From Bacillota bacterium (lineage in GTDB: Bacteria; Bacillota; Clostridia; Acetivibrionales; DSM-1351): a DNA stretch of 64,000 nt. Shown piece after piece: positions 45,314-53,249 of the stretch (positions are counted from its first letter, which is position 1; the number at the start of each line of letters is the position of its first letter). The translations under genes were made by a program, and so were the position numbers. The notes under the pieces were generated by a model. The model was not told the origin of the DNA, made no database searches, and saw only the letters and a list, made by a program, of their open reading frames with translations. The stretch covers positions 155,362 through 219,361 of the forward strand of contig JAEYHZ010000044.1 of the NCBI GenBank assembly GCA_023409265.1, given 5' to 3'.

Positions 45314-45485
45314 TATAACGAGGCAATAGATGTAATCCACCTGTACAGGTGGCGGGTACCGTTCCTGTTTTCAGGCGGTGAGCATTCCATAGTGTCTCCG
45401 GGGACACCTTTGCCCCGTTGAAACGCGTAAGGTAAGAAAATTTTTCTACAGACGAAAAATTTTCTATTGAATCAATGCGTTATAA
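45314..45485 (+). ncRNA. Structured repeat RNA/element, copy R1 (unidentified family)
   Basis: 172 bases with TATAACG/CGTTATA ends, homologous to 51547-51701. It folds as two domains: AACGAGGC pairs with GCCCCGTT (one mismatch) enclosing CCACC/GGTGG and CCTG/CAGG hairpins plus an extra GTGTC/GACAC hairpin not in copy R2; then AACGC pairs with GCGTT enclosing a perfect 12-bp AGAAAATTTTTC stem. It lies ~75 bases upstream of deoD, divergent to it. No ORF. It could be a structured RNA, a MITE, or both. Confidence 0.6.
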
Positions 45486-45572
45486 ATACTGCAGCTAATA
45501 ATTAAATTATACAATTTTTCCAGTAAAAATACAGAAGAAAATTAAGTTGTTCGAAGTATTGCTAAATTGTAT

Positions 45573-45643
45573 TGTTAATTTTCTCAAAAGATTTGTTAAT
45601 TCCTGTTAAAGTTTAGGAATGGATTTAGTTTTAGAGGTATAAT
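45573..45643 (+). promoter_or_regulatory. Promoter region with three TGTTAA repeats
   Basis: TGTTAA occurs at 45573, 45594 and 45604 (intervals 21 and 10 bases, near helical repeats), followed by a TATAAT at 45638-45643 upstream of the small membrane protein gene. The closest pair has four, not five, bases between half-sites, so it is not a clean WalR box. Confidence 0.4.
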
Positions 45644-45681
45644 AAAAATAGGATAGGAATACGGAATATGAGGATATTTAT

Positions 45682-45978
45682 ATGGGCATTATTCTAATTT
45701 CTTTTGGAATTTTATTTGTTCTGATACTGGAACACAAAATTAATTTAAGGAAAAAGTATCAGATTTATACTGAGCGATTTACCAGATATTATATCGATTT
45801 TCTGGTAATGTTACTAGCGCTGAGCTTAGAATTCGGTATATTCTGTTTGTTATCGTCTATAAACCTGCCCGGATTTGTTATTGAATGCATAATAATCTTT
45901 TTAACCATATACGCATTATTTGTCATATTACCAATAAGATCAATCGATGGGTTACTTGGTAAGATATTCAGAGACTGA
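45682..45978 (+). CDS. Small membrane protein, unknown function
   Basis: A 98-residue protein with an N-terminal helix (GIILISFGILFVLILEH) followed by a basic stretch and two further helices near 36-58 and 62-82. No motif recognised. The start follows AGGATATTTAT, a weak ribosome site. A TATAAT upstream supports it as a real gene. Confidence 0.55.
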   Translation: MGIILISFGILFVLILEHKINLRKKYQIYTERFTRYYIDFLVMLLALSLEFGIFCLLSSINLPGFVIECIIIFLTIYALFVILPIRSIDGLLGKIFRD

Positions 45979-46022
45979 TAAAGAATCATTCATTTGCCTA
46001 TATAATGCCAAACAAATTGGTG

Positions 46023-46052
46023 TTGACTTATTAAAATCACTTGTGCTATAAT
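46023..46052 (+). promoter_or_regulatory. Promoter of the tRNA operon
   Basis: TTGACT (46023-46028), 18-base spacer, TATAAT (46047-46052), about 70 bases before tRNA-Val. Confidence 0.75.
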
Positions 46053-46123
46053 AACTCCTGCAGGAAAGACAGATGCCCTACACTTAGCAACTAAGTGGGC
46101 TTCAGTCGTAAAACTTGTGCAAT

Positions 46124-46199
46124 GGGAGCTTAGCTCAGCTGGGAGAGCATCTGCCTTACAAGCAGAGGGTCATAGGTTCGAGCCCTATAGTTCCCACCA
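46124..46199 (+). tRNA. tRNA-Val (anticodon TAC)
   Basis: Full cloverleaf of 76 bases including encoded CCA. Acceptor GGGAGCT pairs with AGTTCCC; D arm AGCTCAGCTGGGAGAGC; anticodon stem TCTGC/GCAGA with loop CTTACAA, anticodon TAC; T loop TTCGAGC. Confidence 0.95.
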
Positions 46200-46203
46200 T
46201 TGT

Positions 46204-46279
46204 GCTGGTGTAGCTCAGCAGGTAGAGCAGCTGACTTGTAATCAGCAGGTCGGGGGTTCAATTCCGTCCGCCAGCTCCA
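46204..46279 (+). tRNA. tRNA-Thr (anticodon TGT)
   Basis: Cloverleaf of 76 bases with encoded CCA, four bases after tRNA-Val. Acceptor GCTGGTG pairs with CGCCAGC; anticodon stem GCTGA/TCAGC with loop CTTGTAA, anticodon TGT; T loop TTCAATT. Its last 18 bases recur at 46531-46548. Confidence 0.95.
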
Positions 46280-46285
46280 AACAAA

Positions 46286-46312
46286 AACTCCGAGGTAAGT
46301 CGGAGTTTTTTT
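46286..46312 (+). terminator. Terminator of the tRNA operon
   Basis: AACTCCGA (46286-46293) pairs with TCGGAGTT (46300-46307), followed by a T-run to 46312. Confidence 0.85.
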
Positions 46313-46620
46313 ATGCCCAAATTTAACTGGAATTGAACCCGAAAGGGCACGAGCCGTGGGGATTGGAAAGGGGATTCCCCTTCCCGGTTTAGAGGGGGTG
46401 CTCAGAAATGCGAAGCATTTCGTCGAAGGGGGGAGTAGTCCCCCCTAGCGAAGGTTTAGGTGAGTGTAGGAGCCCGGCACCTGAGCGAAGAGAGGGTGGG
46501 CGACGTCATAAGCATGGCGAAGCCGTGCGTTTCCGTCCGCCAGCTCCAGGAAAGACTTTGATGAAGATCAAAGTCTTTTTTTATATTTTATGCGGAATTG
46601 AACCCGAAAGGGCACGAGCC
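46313..46620. repeat. Tandemly duplicated tRNA-Thr tail with GC-rich hairpin segment
   Basis: TTCCGTCCGCCAGCTCCA, the last 18 bases of tRNA-Thr (46262-46279), recurs at 46531-46548. Each copy is followed by a terminator and then by GGAATTGAACCC plus GAAAGGGCACGAGCC (46329-46355 and 46594-46620); the first 12 bases are the reverse complement of the tRNA T arm. Between the copies is GC-rich DNA with tight hairpins, such as GAAATGC-GAA-GCATTTC and GCATGGC-GAA-GCCGTGC. No gene. Confidence 0.65.
46552..46582 (+). terminator. Second terminator after the duplicated tRNA-Thr tail
   Basis: AAGACTTTGAT (46552-46562) pairs with ATCAAAGTCTT (46567-46577) with a GAAG loop and a T-run. It sits in the same relative place as the first terminator but has a different sequence. 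Confidence 0.8.
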
Positions 46621-46781
46621 CGGCGGAGCCAAGCCAATAGAACTCCTCATTCAGCATTATGTAAATAAGTTAGAATTCTTATGTTCCTAAGCAATTCAAA
46701 TTAAATCTTCAATTAATTACTAATTTATGTTAAGTAATATATGGTATAATAAGAAGCAAATAACTTTTATTAAAGGCATAA

Positions 46782-46947
46782 CTAAATACAAACTCCGTTA
46801 CAAGGCGAGATACTTTTCATTAATACAAGACGGACGAAGGCGTAATAATTGTTTTATTGCAACAAAGTACAGTGAAATTCTACTTTTTTGACAACAAAGT
46901 AGTACTGGCGGAAAATAGCCGTCTTAAATGGGGAAGTTATAATTTAA
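46782..46947. repeat. MITE-like element (copy B)
   Basis: The left end (CTAAATACAAACTCCG) is an imperfect inverted copy of the right end (reverse complement TTAAATTATAACTTCCCC); flanks AAGGCAT/ATGCCTT extend the symmetry. The ends match those of copy A at 12864. The interior is diverged and non-coding. The gap 46621-47039 holds nothing else I can name. Confidence 0.5.
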
Positions 46948-47039
46948 TCATGCCTTAACATAACCAATTAATAAGCCGTTATATTAAAAGTACTTTTATT
47001 TATACTTTAACATGACTACATAAAATAAGGAGTAAATTA

Positions 47040-48092
47040 GTGAGATATTTGACTATTGACCTTGTACAGGAAGGCATGAGAGTAGGTAAAACCATATTTA
47101 ATGAGCAGGGAGTAGTTTTACTTAACGCAAACGCAGTATTAACAAGAGCTACAATAGACAGACTTGAATTTCTGGGTTACAAAGGACTTCTAATTGAGGA
47201 TGAAATTTCAGAAGATATTGAATATTATGAAAATTTTGTATCCAATGAAGTTAAATTCTCTTTGGCTAAGAAGCTGAATAATGCCATTTTGGTGAATGCA
47301 GACAGCAATAAATTGTACAAAGAAATTGATAATCTCAAATCCATGATTTCCGAACTAATTGACGAGATGTTATCAAAGAGGGATTTAAACCTGAATCTTC
47401 TGGAATTAAAGATGTTTGATAATTATACATATTTTCACTCGGTCAATGTGGCCATTATTTCTCTGGCAATTGCATACCATCTGAAGATGAACAAGGCTGA
47501 TTTGCTTACGGTTGGTACTGCTGCGCTTCTTCATGACATAGGCAAAATATGTGTGGGTACTGAGATTTTAAACAAACCCGGTAAACTAACGGAAGAAGAG
47601 TACGAAATTATGAAAACTCACAGTAAAAAAGGGTATGATATATTAAGTAATGGAAATAATTTATCTGTAAAGGCCACGGTTTCTGTGCTATCTCACCATG
47701 AACATTACGATGGGTCAGGTTATCCAAACGGCTTAGCCGGTGAAAACATTTTACTGTTTGGAAGAATAATATGCATTGCAGATGTCTATGATGCTTTAAC
47801 CTCTGACAGACCTTACAGAAATGGTTGTTCGGTTCTGGAAGCAATAGAATATATTATGGCAAACAGCGGCTCCTTGTTTGATCCTGAATTGGTTACACTA
47901 TTTGTCTCCAAGATTAATCCATATCCTGTTGGCTCGTCGGTTCGGCTTAGTAACGGTGAAATAGGCCTGGTTGTTAACAATAGTGACAAATTGTGTCTAA
48001 GGCCTAAAATTAAGTTAATAGAAGAAAACAGAGTTGTTGACCTGTTTAATGATAAAGATTACCTTTCAATAGTAATAACCGGATTATTATAG
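47040..48092 (+). CDS. HD-GYP domain protein (cyclic-di-GMP phosphodiesterase-like)
   Basis: A 350-residue protein. The HD-GYP domain includes LLHDIGKICVG (~162-172), THSKKGYDIL, and HHEHYDGSGYPNGL (~218-231), with the GYP motif intact, so hydrolysis of c-di-GMP is plausible. The N-terminal ~120 residues resemble the small domain preceding HD-GYP in many clostridial proteins (VQEGMRVGKTIFNEQGVVLL), and a short C-terminal beta segment follows. Cytoplasmic, no sensor helices. GTG start with AAGGAG upstream. Confidence 0.9.
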   Translation: MRYLTIDLVQEGMRVGKTIFNEQGVVLLNANAVLTRATIDRLEFLGYKGLLIEDEISEDIEYYENFVSNEVKFSLAKKLNNAILVNADSNKLYKEIDNLKSMISELIDEMLSKRDLNLNLLELKMFDNYTYFHSVNVAIISLAIAYHLKMNKADLLTVGTAALLHDIGKICVGTEILNKPGKLTEEEYEIMKTHSKKGYDILSNGNNLSVKATVSVLSHHEHYDGSGYPNGLAGENILLFGRIICIADVYDALTSDRPYRNGCSVLEAIEYIMANSGSLFDPELVTLFVSKINPYPVGSSVRLSNGEIGLVVNNSDKLCLRPKIKLIEENRVVDLFNDKDYLSIVITGLL

Positions 48093-48205
48093 GTAGGCCG
48101 ACTTTCTCGCCCATGCTTTACATAAAAAACTGATAAAGGAATTTTTCTTTTTTTATAGAATATAATTATATCATCAGGGCGTTATTGGATGATGAGGTGA
48201 GAGAG

Positions 48206-48844
48206 ATGCTGATAGATATGGATATAACAATTGCATATAAATGCTTCTCTTGTGGTACGTTTGATTTTACTCGAATCAATCTCTTCAAACTTTTTTCGGG
48301 CGAAAATACTCAATCAGACTGCAAATGTGGCAACGCCAGATTAGAAATATTTAAATCTGCCAAAGTTGACTATTATATACTATCAGTACCTTGTATTGGC
48401 TGTGGTTCGACGCATAAGCATATAATAAGGAGAGATCTGCTGCTGTGTAATAACATTATTATATATAGATGTCCCGTAACCGGTATAAAGAATTGCTTTA
48501 TTGGTAAAGATGTTTCTGTCAGAAAATTCATAGATAATTTTGAAAAGGAATTGGATGGAATTATTGATGGTCTTGGGTATGACAGTTATTTTGACAATAC
48601 CCGGGTAATGCTGGATACGTTGAATAAAATACATGATATAGCCGAAAAGGGGCAGCTGAACTGCGAATGTGGAAGTGATGATATTACTGTTTCAATGCTT
48701 CGTAAAGGTATAGCTCTAAAGTGTGCGAATTGTACGAGGACTAAATTCATTCCGGCATCTAACAACAATGACCTAAAAAAAATAATGCAAAAGGACAGGA
48801 TAATCCTGCTAAGTAAAAAATCAAAATTCAAGATACAAAACTAA
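48206..48844 (+). CDS. Multi-zinc-ribbon hypothetical protein
   Basis: A 212-residue cytoplasmic protein with several Cys pairs: CFSCG near the start, CKCG, CIGCG, CECG and CANC near the end, suggesting two or three zinc ribbons or a metal cluster. The middle part is helical (FEKELDGIIDGLGY, MLDTLNKIHDIAEKGQ). No family name comes to mind, although similar genes occur in clostridia. I prefer ATG 48206 with AGGTGA upstream over TTG 48185. It lies between an HD-GYP gene and rho. Confidence 0.6.
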   Translation: MLIDMDITIAYKCFSCGTFDFTRINLFKLFSGENTQSDCKCGNARLEIFKSAKVDYYILSVPCIGCGSTHKHIIRRDLLLCNNIIIYRCPVTGIKNCFIGKDVSVRKFIDNFEKELDGIIDGLGYDSYFDNTRVMLDTLNKIHDIAEKGQLNCECGSDDITVSMLRKGIALKCANCTRTKFIPASNNNDLKKIMQKDRIILLSKKSKFKIQN

Positions 48845-48908
48845 AGACCTGTTAGTGGCTTAAAATTTTAGGAAATATTGTCAGTATTGTGGGAAAATAA
48901 CACTAAGA

Positions 48909-48937
48909 TTGACATGTATTTACACATTTGATATAAT
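48909..48937 (+). promoter_or_regulatory. Consensus sigma-A promoter of rho
   Basis: TTGACA (48909-48914), 17-base spacer, TATAAT (48932-48937), with TGA forming an extended -10. This is a perfect vegetative promoter, about 130 bases upstream of rho, leaving a long leader in which autoregulation could act. Confidence 0.9.
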
Positions 48938-49069
48938 GCATTTTGTGGAATATTCAAAAATTCTCCTCTAGAAAAAGGAATTAAATAAAAAGTTTTTTCT
49001 AAAGATTTTTCGAACAAATTTCCTATTTTAATGTTCAATAATAAAAATGATTATATAAGGTGGTGAACT

Positions 49070-51418
49070 ATGGATCAGATTGATTTACAGTCAAAAACAC
49101 TTGAAGATTTACGCTATATTGCAAAAATGATGGGTGTTAAAAACATATCCAAATTAAAAAAGAATGAATTATTGGATATATTATTGAAGGATTCTAAAGA
49201 AGCCAAGAAAAAAGAAGATTCAGGACTTTCAGAGAATACTGCTAATTCCGTGGAAACAGCACCCGCGATAACCGAAAACGCTGCCAGGACACAAAATGTT
49301 GATGATAATGCTGAAAACAAAGGCATTTCTGAAAGTGACAGAGAAGGTGCTGATACCGATAATGTAAATACATCAGCAAACAAGTCAGCTAAAACCGGTA
49401 AAGGAAAGAAAAATGTTAAAGCGGATAAAAATGCTGATTCAGATAAAGACAAAGATAAATATTCGGCAATTTCTGCAGACCAATCCGAAAAGAAGGAAGC
49501 AGTTAATGAAATTATAGATACTGCTAAGACCGATCAAAAGCCTGAAAGTGTAATAAATTCCCACGAGACTGTAGCTAATGAACCAAAAGTTAACGAAGAT
49601 GAAAAAACACATGATGTTGAAGCATCTGTACTGAGAAAATCCCGAAGAGGCAGACCTAGCAAAACAGCGAAGGATGTACCTGCTGAGACCGGTGATAAAG
49701 AGACAGAAAAGCTTGATACGCCAGCGGTGGTAGAAAGTAAAGAAGAACCCGCAAGTAAAGATCCCAAACCAGGCAGATTGTCAGAAAAACTATTACATTT
49801 AGATAAAAGAGAAGATAATAAAAGAACAAGTTCCAGAAGAGTTCAACCTGACAAAACTGAACAGAAAGCAGAAAATGATAATGCGGATAAGAAACCTGTT
49901 ATCACTCCCGGACCTGTCAATAGACCTGTGAGAACAAATTTTTCCGTCCGGAATTCAAAACCGGATTCCATAGCGGATGGCAGAGTACCTGCACCTGAAA
50001 CCGCAAAAGTTGAGAAAAAGCTGCCCCAAATTCAAGACAGAACAGCTGCAAAACCGGCTTTACCACAGCCGCAATCACAGCAGTTGTCCAACCAGCTTCC
50101 AGCGAGACCGCAGCAGGTGACACAACCACAGGTGCAGCCACAGCAGGCACAGAATGGTCAGGCAGTTCAGCAGCAGCCAGCTCAGCAAGTCCCAATAATA
50201 CCGTCAGCTCAACAGCCTGTACAGCAGGTGCAACCTACACAGCCGGCACCTATCTCACAGGTTCAGCCACAGCAGCCAAATGAAAAGATAGAAAGCGATG
50301 ATCCCGTTGAAGGAGTATTAGAAGTACTACCTGACGGCTATGGTTTCTTGAGAAGTGAGAATTACCTGTCCGGACCCAGAGATATTTATGTATCTCCTTC
50401 ACAAATCAGGAGATTTGGACTTAAAACAGGAGACAAGCTCAGAGGTAAAGGCAGAATTCCCAAAGAGGGTGAAAAATTCCAGGCTCTTCTCTATGTGCAA
50501 TCGATCAATGGAGATACTCCTGATGTTGCCTCCAAAAGAATTCCTTTTGAGTATCTGACACCTATATACCCGGACAGCAGAATTACATTGGAGACTTCTC
50601 CCAGAGAGTTCTCGACACGTTTGATAGATTTAATTGCTCCTATAGGTAAAGGCCAGAGAGGAATGATAGTATCACCTCCTAAAGCCGGTAAAACCATATT
50701 ACTTAAAAAGATTGCAAATGCTATAACTGTTAACTATCCAGAGGTTGAGCTTATTGTATTGTTAATAGATGAACGTCCTGAAGAAGTAACCGACATGCAG
50801 CGTTCAATAAAGGGAGAAGTTATTTATTCAACCTTTGATGAAGTTCCGGAGCATCATATAAAGGTTGCTGAAATGGTACTGGAAAGAGCTCAGAGACTTG
50901 TTGAACAGAAGAAGGATGTAGTAATACTCCTTGATAGTATCACAAGACTTGCAAGAGCTTATAACCTAACTATTCCTCCAACAGGCAGAACCCTATCCGG
51001 TGGTCTTGATCCCGGTGCGCTGCACAAACCAAAGAGATTCTTCGGTGCTGCCAGAAATATTGAAAATGGCGGAAGCTTGACCATAATGGCAACTGCGCTT
51101 ATTGAAACAGGAAGCAGAATGGATGATGTTATTTTCGAAGAATTCAAGGGAACAGGTAACATGGAACTGCACCTTGACAGAAAACTTTCTGAAAAGAGAA
51201 TCTTCCCTGCTATCGATATCAACAAGTCCGGTACAAGAAGAGAAGAACTGCTGCTTAGCCAGAAAGAACTCGAAAGTGTTTACGCCGTCAGAAAGGCAAT
51301 GAGCAATATGGGTACTGCTGAGGTGACTGAAATATTGATAAACCGTCTGTTGCAAACAAAGACTAATGACGACTTTGTAAAGAGTATTAATATTTCATTC
51401 CTTGATAAGAATTCATAG
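49070..51418 (+). CDS. rho: Transcription termination factor Rho with a long disordered N-terminal insert
   Basis: 782 residues versus about 420 in E. coli. Order: Rho N-terminal helical domain (LKTLEDLRYIAKMMGVKNISK, 8-45); a Lys/Glu/Asp/Asn-rich disordered region (~45-315); a Gln/Pro-rich low-complexity tract (~320-403); the RNA-binding cold-shock-like domain (EGVLEVLPDGYGFLR, ~407); then the ATPase with Walker A SPPKAGKTILL (~535), Walker B VVILLDSITR and the Q/R loops (TPPTGRTLSGG-like). The motor is intact. AAGGTGGTGA precedes the ATG. Confidence 0.95.
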   Translation: MDQIDLQSKTLEDLRYIAKMMGVKNISKLKKNELLDILLKDSKEAKKKEDSGLSENTANSVETAPAITENAARTQNVDDNAENKGISESDREGADTDNVNTSANKSAKTGKGKKNVKADKNADSDKDKDKYSAISADQSEKKEAVNEIIDTAKTDQKPESVINSHETVANEPKVNEDEKTHDVEASVLRKSRRGRPSKTAKDVPAETGDKETEKLDTPAVVESKEEPASKDPKPGRLSEKLLHLDKREDNKRTSSRRVQPDKTEQKAENDNADKKPVITPGPVNRPVRTNFSVRNSKPDSIADGRVPAPETAKVEKKLPQIQDRTAAKPALPQPQSQQLSNQLPARPQQVTQPQVQPQQAQNGQAVQQQPAQQVPIIPSAQQPVQQVQPTQPAPISQVQPQQPNEKIESDDPVEGVLEVLPDGYGFLRSENYLSGPRDIYVSPSQIRRFGLKTGDKLRGKGRIPKEGEKFQALLYVQSINGDTPDVASKRIPFEYLTPIYPDSRITLETSPREFSTRLIDLIAPIGKGQRGMIVSPPKAGKTILLKKIANAITVNYPEVELIVLLIDERPEEVTDMQRSIKGEVIYSTFDEVPEHHIKVAEMVLERAQRLVEQKKDVVILLDSITRLARAYNLTIPPTGRTLSGGLDPGALHKPKRFFGAARNIENGGSLTIMATALIETGSRMDDVIFEEFKGTGNMELHLDRKLSEKRIFPAIDINKSGTRREELLLSQKELESVYAVRKAMSNMGTAEVTEILINRLLQTKTNDDFVKSINISFLDKNS

Positions 51419-51546
51419 GTTGCCAATAATTTCATTTAACGCCTTGGTCATAAGTCATAAAAAGGGTCTTGCGGTATGCAGGTTTTTATGTTAAAATATC
51501 ACTTGCCTCTTTAATAAGCAACTTAGTACAAAGTGTACGTTGAATA

Positions 51547-51701
51547 TATAACGAGGCGATAGATGTTCCCCACCTCTACAGGTGGCGGGTATCGCTCTGG
51601 ATTCCAGGCGTGAGCATCTCTCCCGCCTCGTTGCAACGCGAATAGGGTAAGAAAATTTTTCTGCAATCGAAAAAGTTTCCATTCAACCTATGCGTTATAA
51701 A
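51547..51701 (+). ncRNA. Structured repeat RNA/element, copy R2 (unidentified family)
   Basis: 155 bases, homologous to R1 at 45314. AACGAGGCG (51551-51559) pairs perfectly with CGCCTCGTT, AGATG with CATCT, and hairpins CCACC/GGTGG and CTGG/CCAG lie within; a second domain AACGC/GCGTT encloses GAAAATTTTTC/GAAAAAGTTTC. Ends are TATAACG/CGTTATA. It lies between rho and rpmE, ending 43 bases before the rpmE start, in the same direction. No ORF. Confidence 0.6.
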
Positions 51702-51744
51702 GATTGAGGACGTTTCAATTATGTTTGAAAGAAGGTGAAAAGCA

Positions 51745-51954
51745 ATGAAAGAAGGTATACATCCTGATTACCAGGAAGCAGTAGTTAAGTGCGCGTGCGG
51801 CGAATCTTTTACAACTGGTTCTACTAAAAAGGCCCTTCACGTTGAAATTTGTTCAAAATGTCATCCGTTCTTTACAGGAAGACAGAAACTCATTGATACC
51901 GGTGGACGTGTTGATAAGTTCAAAAAGAAATATGGTATCGTTGATAATCAATAA
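51745..51954 (+). CDS. rpmE: Ribosomal protein L31 (zinc-binding type)
   Basis: A 69-residue protein of the C+ type: Cys16, Cys18, Cys36 and Cys39 form the zinc site (KCACG and CSKC). KEGIHPDY, HPFFTGRQKLIDTGGRVDKF are canonical. GAAGGTGA precedes the ATG and a strong terminator follows. The rho-rpmE order is common in Firmicutes. Confidence 0.97.
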   Translation: MKEGIHPDYQEAVVKCACGESFTTGSTKKALHVEICSKCHPFFTGRQKLIDTGGRVDKFKKKYGIVDNQ

Positions 51955-51966
51955 TATGAAGACATT

Positions 51967-52000
51967 AAAAGACTGGGAAGGAATTTCCCAGTCTTTTGTT
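51967..52000 (+). terminator. Terminator of rpmE
   Basis: AAAAGACTGGGAA (51967-51979) pairs with TTCCCAGTCTTTT (51985-51997), followed by GTTT. Confidence 0.9.
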
Positions 52001-52285
52001 TAACTTATTTATGTGTTCAGTCAAAATAACTCCTGATGCTATAAGTATTAAGTATTCTGTGGCTTACTTGAATATAATTGACTTAAACGTATAATTGATT
52101 TAATATGAGCCATATAGAGTATTTTATAAATAGTAAAGAAATACGTATTTGACAATAAAGACGAAATGTATCTTTAGATATCGTTAAATTATATACCATT
52201 AAATCATATATCAGTAAATTATATATCAGTACATTGATGTGATTCTTAATTATTCGTAATATCAGGATGTATAAAAGGAGGTTGT
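52001..52285. other. AT-rich gap upstream of yqhQ with short tandem repeats
   Basis: Holds three degenerate ~15-bp repeats of the type TTAAATTATATACCA / TTAAATCATATATCAG / TAAATTATATATCAG at 52184-52229. A TTGACA at 52149-52154 could be a -35, but no good -10 follows. No gene seen. Confidence 0.4.
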
Positions 52286-53221
52286 ATGAAGAAGACAACA
52301 ATTGGTGGTCAGGCGTTACTGGAAGGGCTTTTGATGATAGGTCCCGAGTATAGGGCTACAGCTATAAGAAAACCTGATGGAGAAATAGTAATTGATAAAA
52401 CACCACAGAAACCAAAGGGTAAGTTAACAAAAATACCTGTGGTAAGAGGTGCCGTTAATCTATTCTCTCAAATGGTAATAGGTGTTAAAGCTCTCATGTA
52501 TTCAGCCGATTTTGTTGACCTTGACGGTGGAGAAAAATATGAACCTTCTAAATTTGAAAAGTGGCTGGACAATAAGTTTGGAGACAAGGTGACAGATATA
52601 GCCATATATTTTTCAGTAATAATCTCTATAATATTTAGTGTTGGTCTTTTTATCTTGCTTCCAAATTTTGTGGCCAACTTTATCCCTGTCAACAGAGATA
52701 CCCAATCCGGTGTTATCGCTCTGAACCTCATTGAAGGTGCAATAAGAGTCGGTATATTTATCGGTTATCTGGCACTGGTTTCACTGCTGAAGGAGATGAG
52801 AAGAGTATGGGAATATCATGGCGCTGAGCATAAAACCATACACTGTTATGAGCACAATGAGGAACTTACAGTAGAAAATGTAAGAAAGTTTACAACGAAA
52901 CACCCTCGCTGCGGAACTTCCTTGTTCTTTACCATAATGATAATAAGTATTCTGATCTTTTCTTTTACTGGATGGCACAATGTGTTCTTAAATGCATTAA
53001 TAAGAATTCTTCTAGTGCCTGTTGTAGCAGGAGTATCTCTTGAGGCTATAAAGTTTGCTGTAAAGCATGATAACTGGCTGTTTAAGATTTTCAGTGCTCC
53101 CGGACTCATGTTTCAGGCCTTCACTACAAGGGAACCTGACGACAGCCAGATTGAGGTTGCTATCGCAGCTTTTAAGGAAGTAATGCCGTCAGAAGACGGA
53201 AGTGATGAGTGGGGTAAGTAA
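52286..53221 (+). CDS. yqhQ: DUF1385 membrane protein (YqhQ family)
   Basis: A 311-residue protein starting TTIGGQALLEGLLMIGP, the invariant DUF1385 start (GGQAVxEGVMMRGP). It has about four membrane helices from ~110 onwards, and EYHGAEHKTIHCYEH and HPRCGTSLFF are family hallmarks. Function is not known, though the family is widely linked to prfA/prmC, as here, since prmC follows after 28 bases. AAAGGAGG precedes the ATG. Confidence 0.92.
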   Translation: MKKTTIGGQALLEGLLMIGPEYRATAIRKPDGEIVIDKTPQKPKGKLTKIPVVRGAVNLFSQMVIGVKALMYSADFVDLDGGEKYEPSKFEKWLDNKFGDKVTDIAIYFSVIISIIFSVGLFILLPNFVANFIPVNRDTQSGVIALNLIEGAIRVGIFIGYLALVSLLKEMRRVWEYHGAEHKTIHCYEHNEELTVENVRKFTTKHPRCGTSLFFTIMIISILIFSFTGWHNVFLNALIRILLVPVVAGVSLEAIKFAVKHDNWLFKIFSAPGLMFQAFTTREPDDSQIEVAIAAFKEVMPSEDGSDEWGK

Positions 53222-53249
53222 TAGAAAGCTAATTGATGAAGAGTGAAGT

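Noticed and set aside
45314..45485. Known metabolite riboswitch upstream of deoD or the small membrane gene
   Set aside because: It is divergent to deoD, ends ~200 bases before the next plus-strand gene, and lacks the conserved cores I know for purine, c-di-GMP or T-box RNAs.
46117..46326. 69-residue ORF containing SSAGRASALQAEGHRFEP and VAQQVEQLTCNQQVGGSIP
   Set aside because: This is the conceptual translation of tRNA-Val and tRNA-Thr, a common annotation artefact.
46408..46668. 86-residue Arg/Gly-rich ORF
   Set aside because: It lies entirely in the GC-rich hairpin segment and duplicated tRNA tail; no ribosome site and no protein-like composition.
49917..50195. Ala/Val-rich ORF on the minus strand inside rho
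   Set aside because: Shadow of the Gln/Pro-rich coding tract; no ribosome site and rho is certain.
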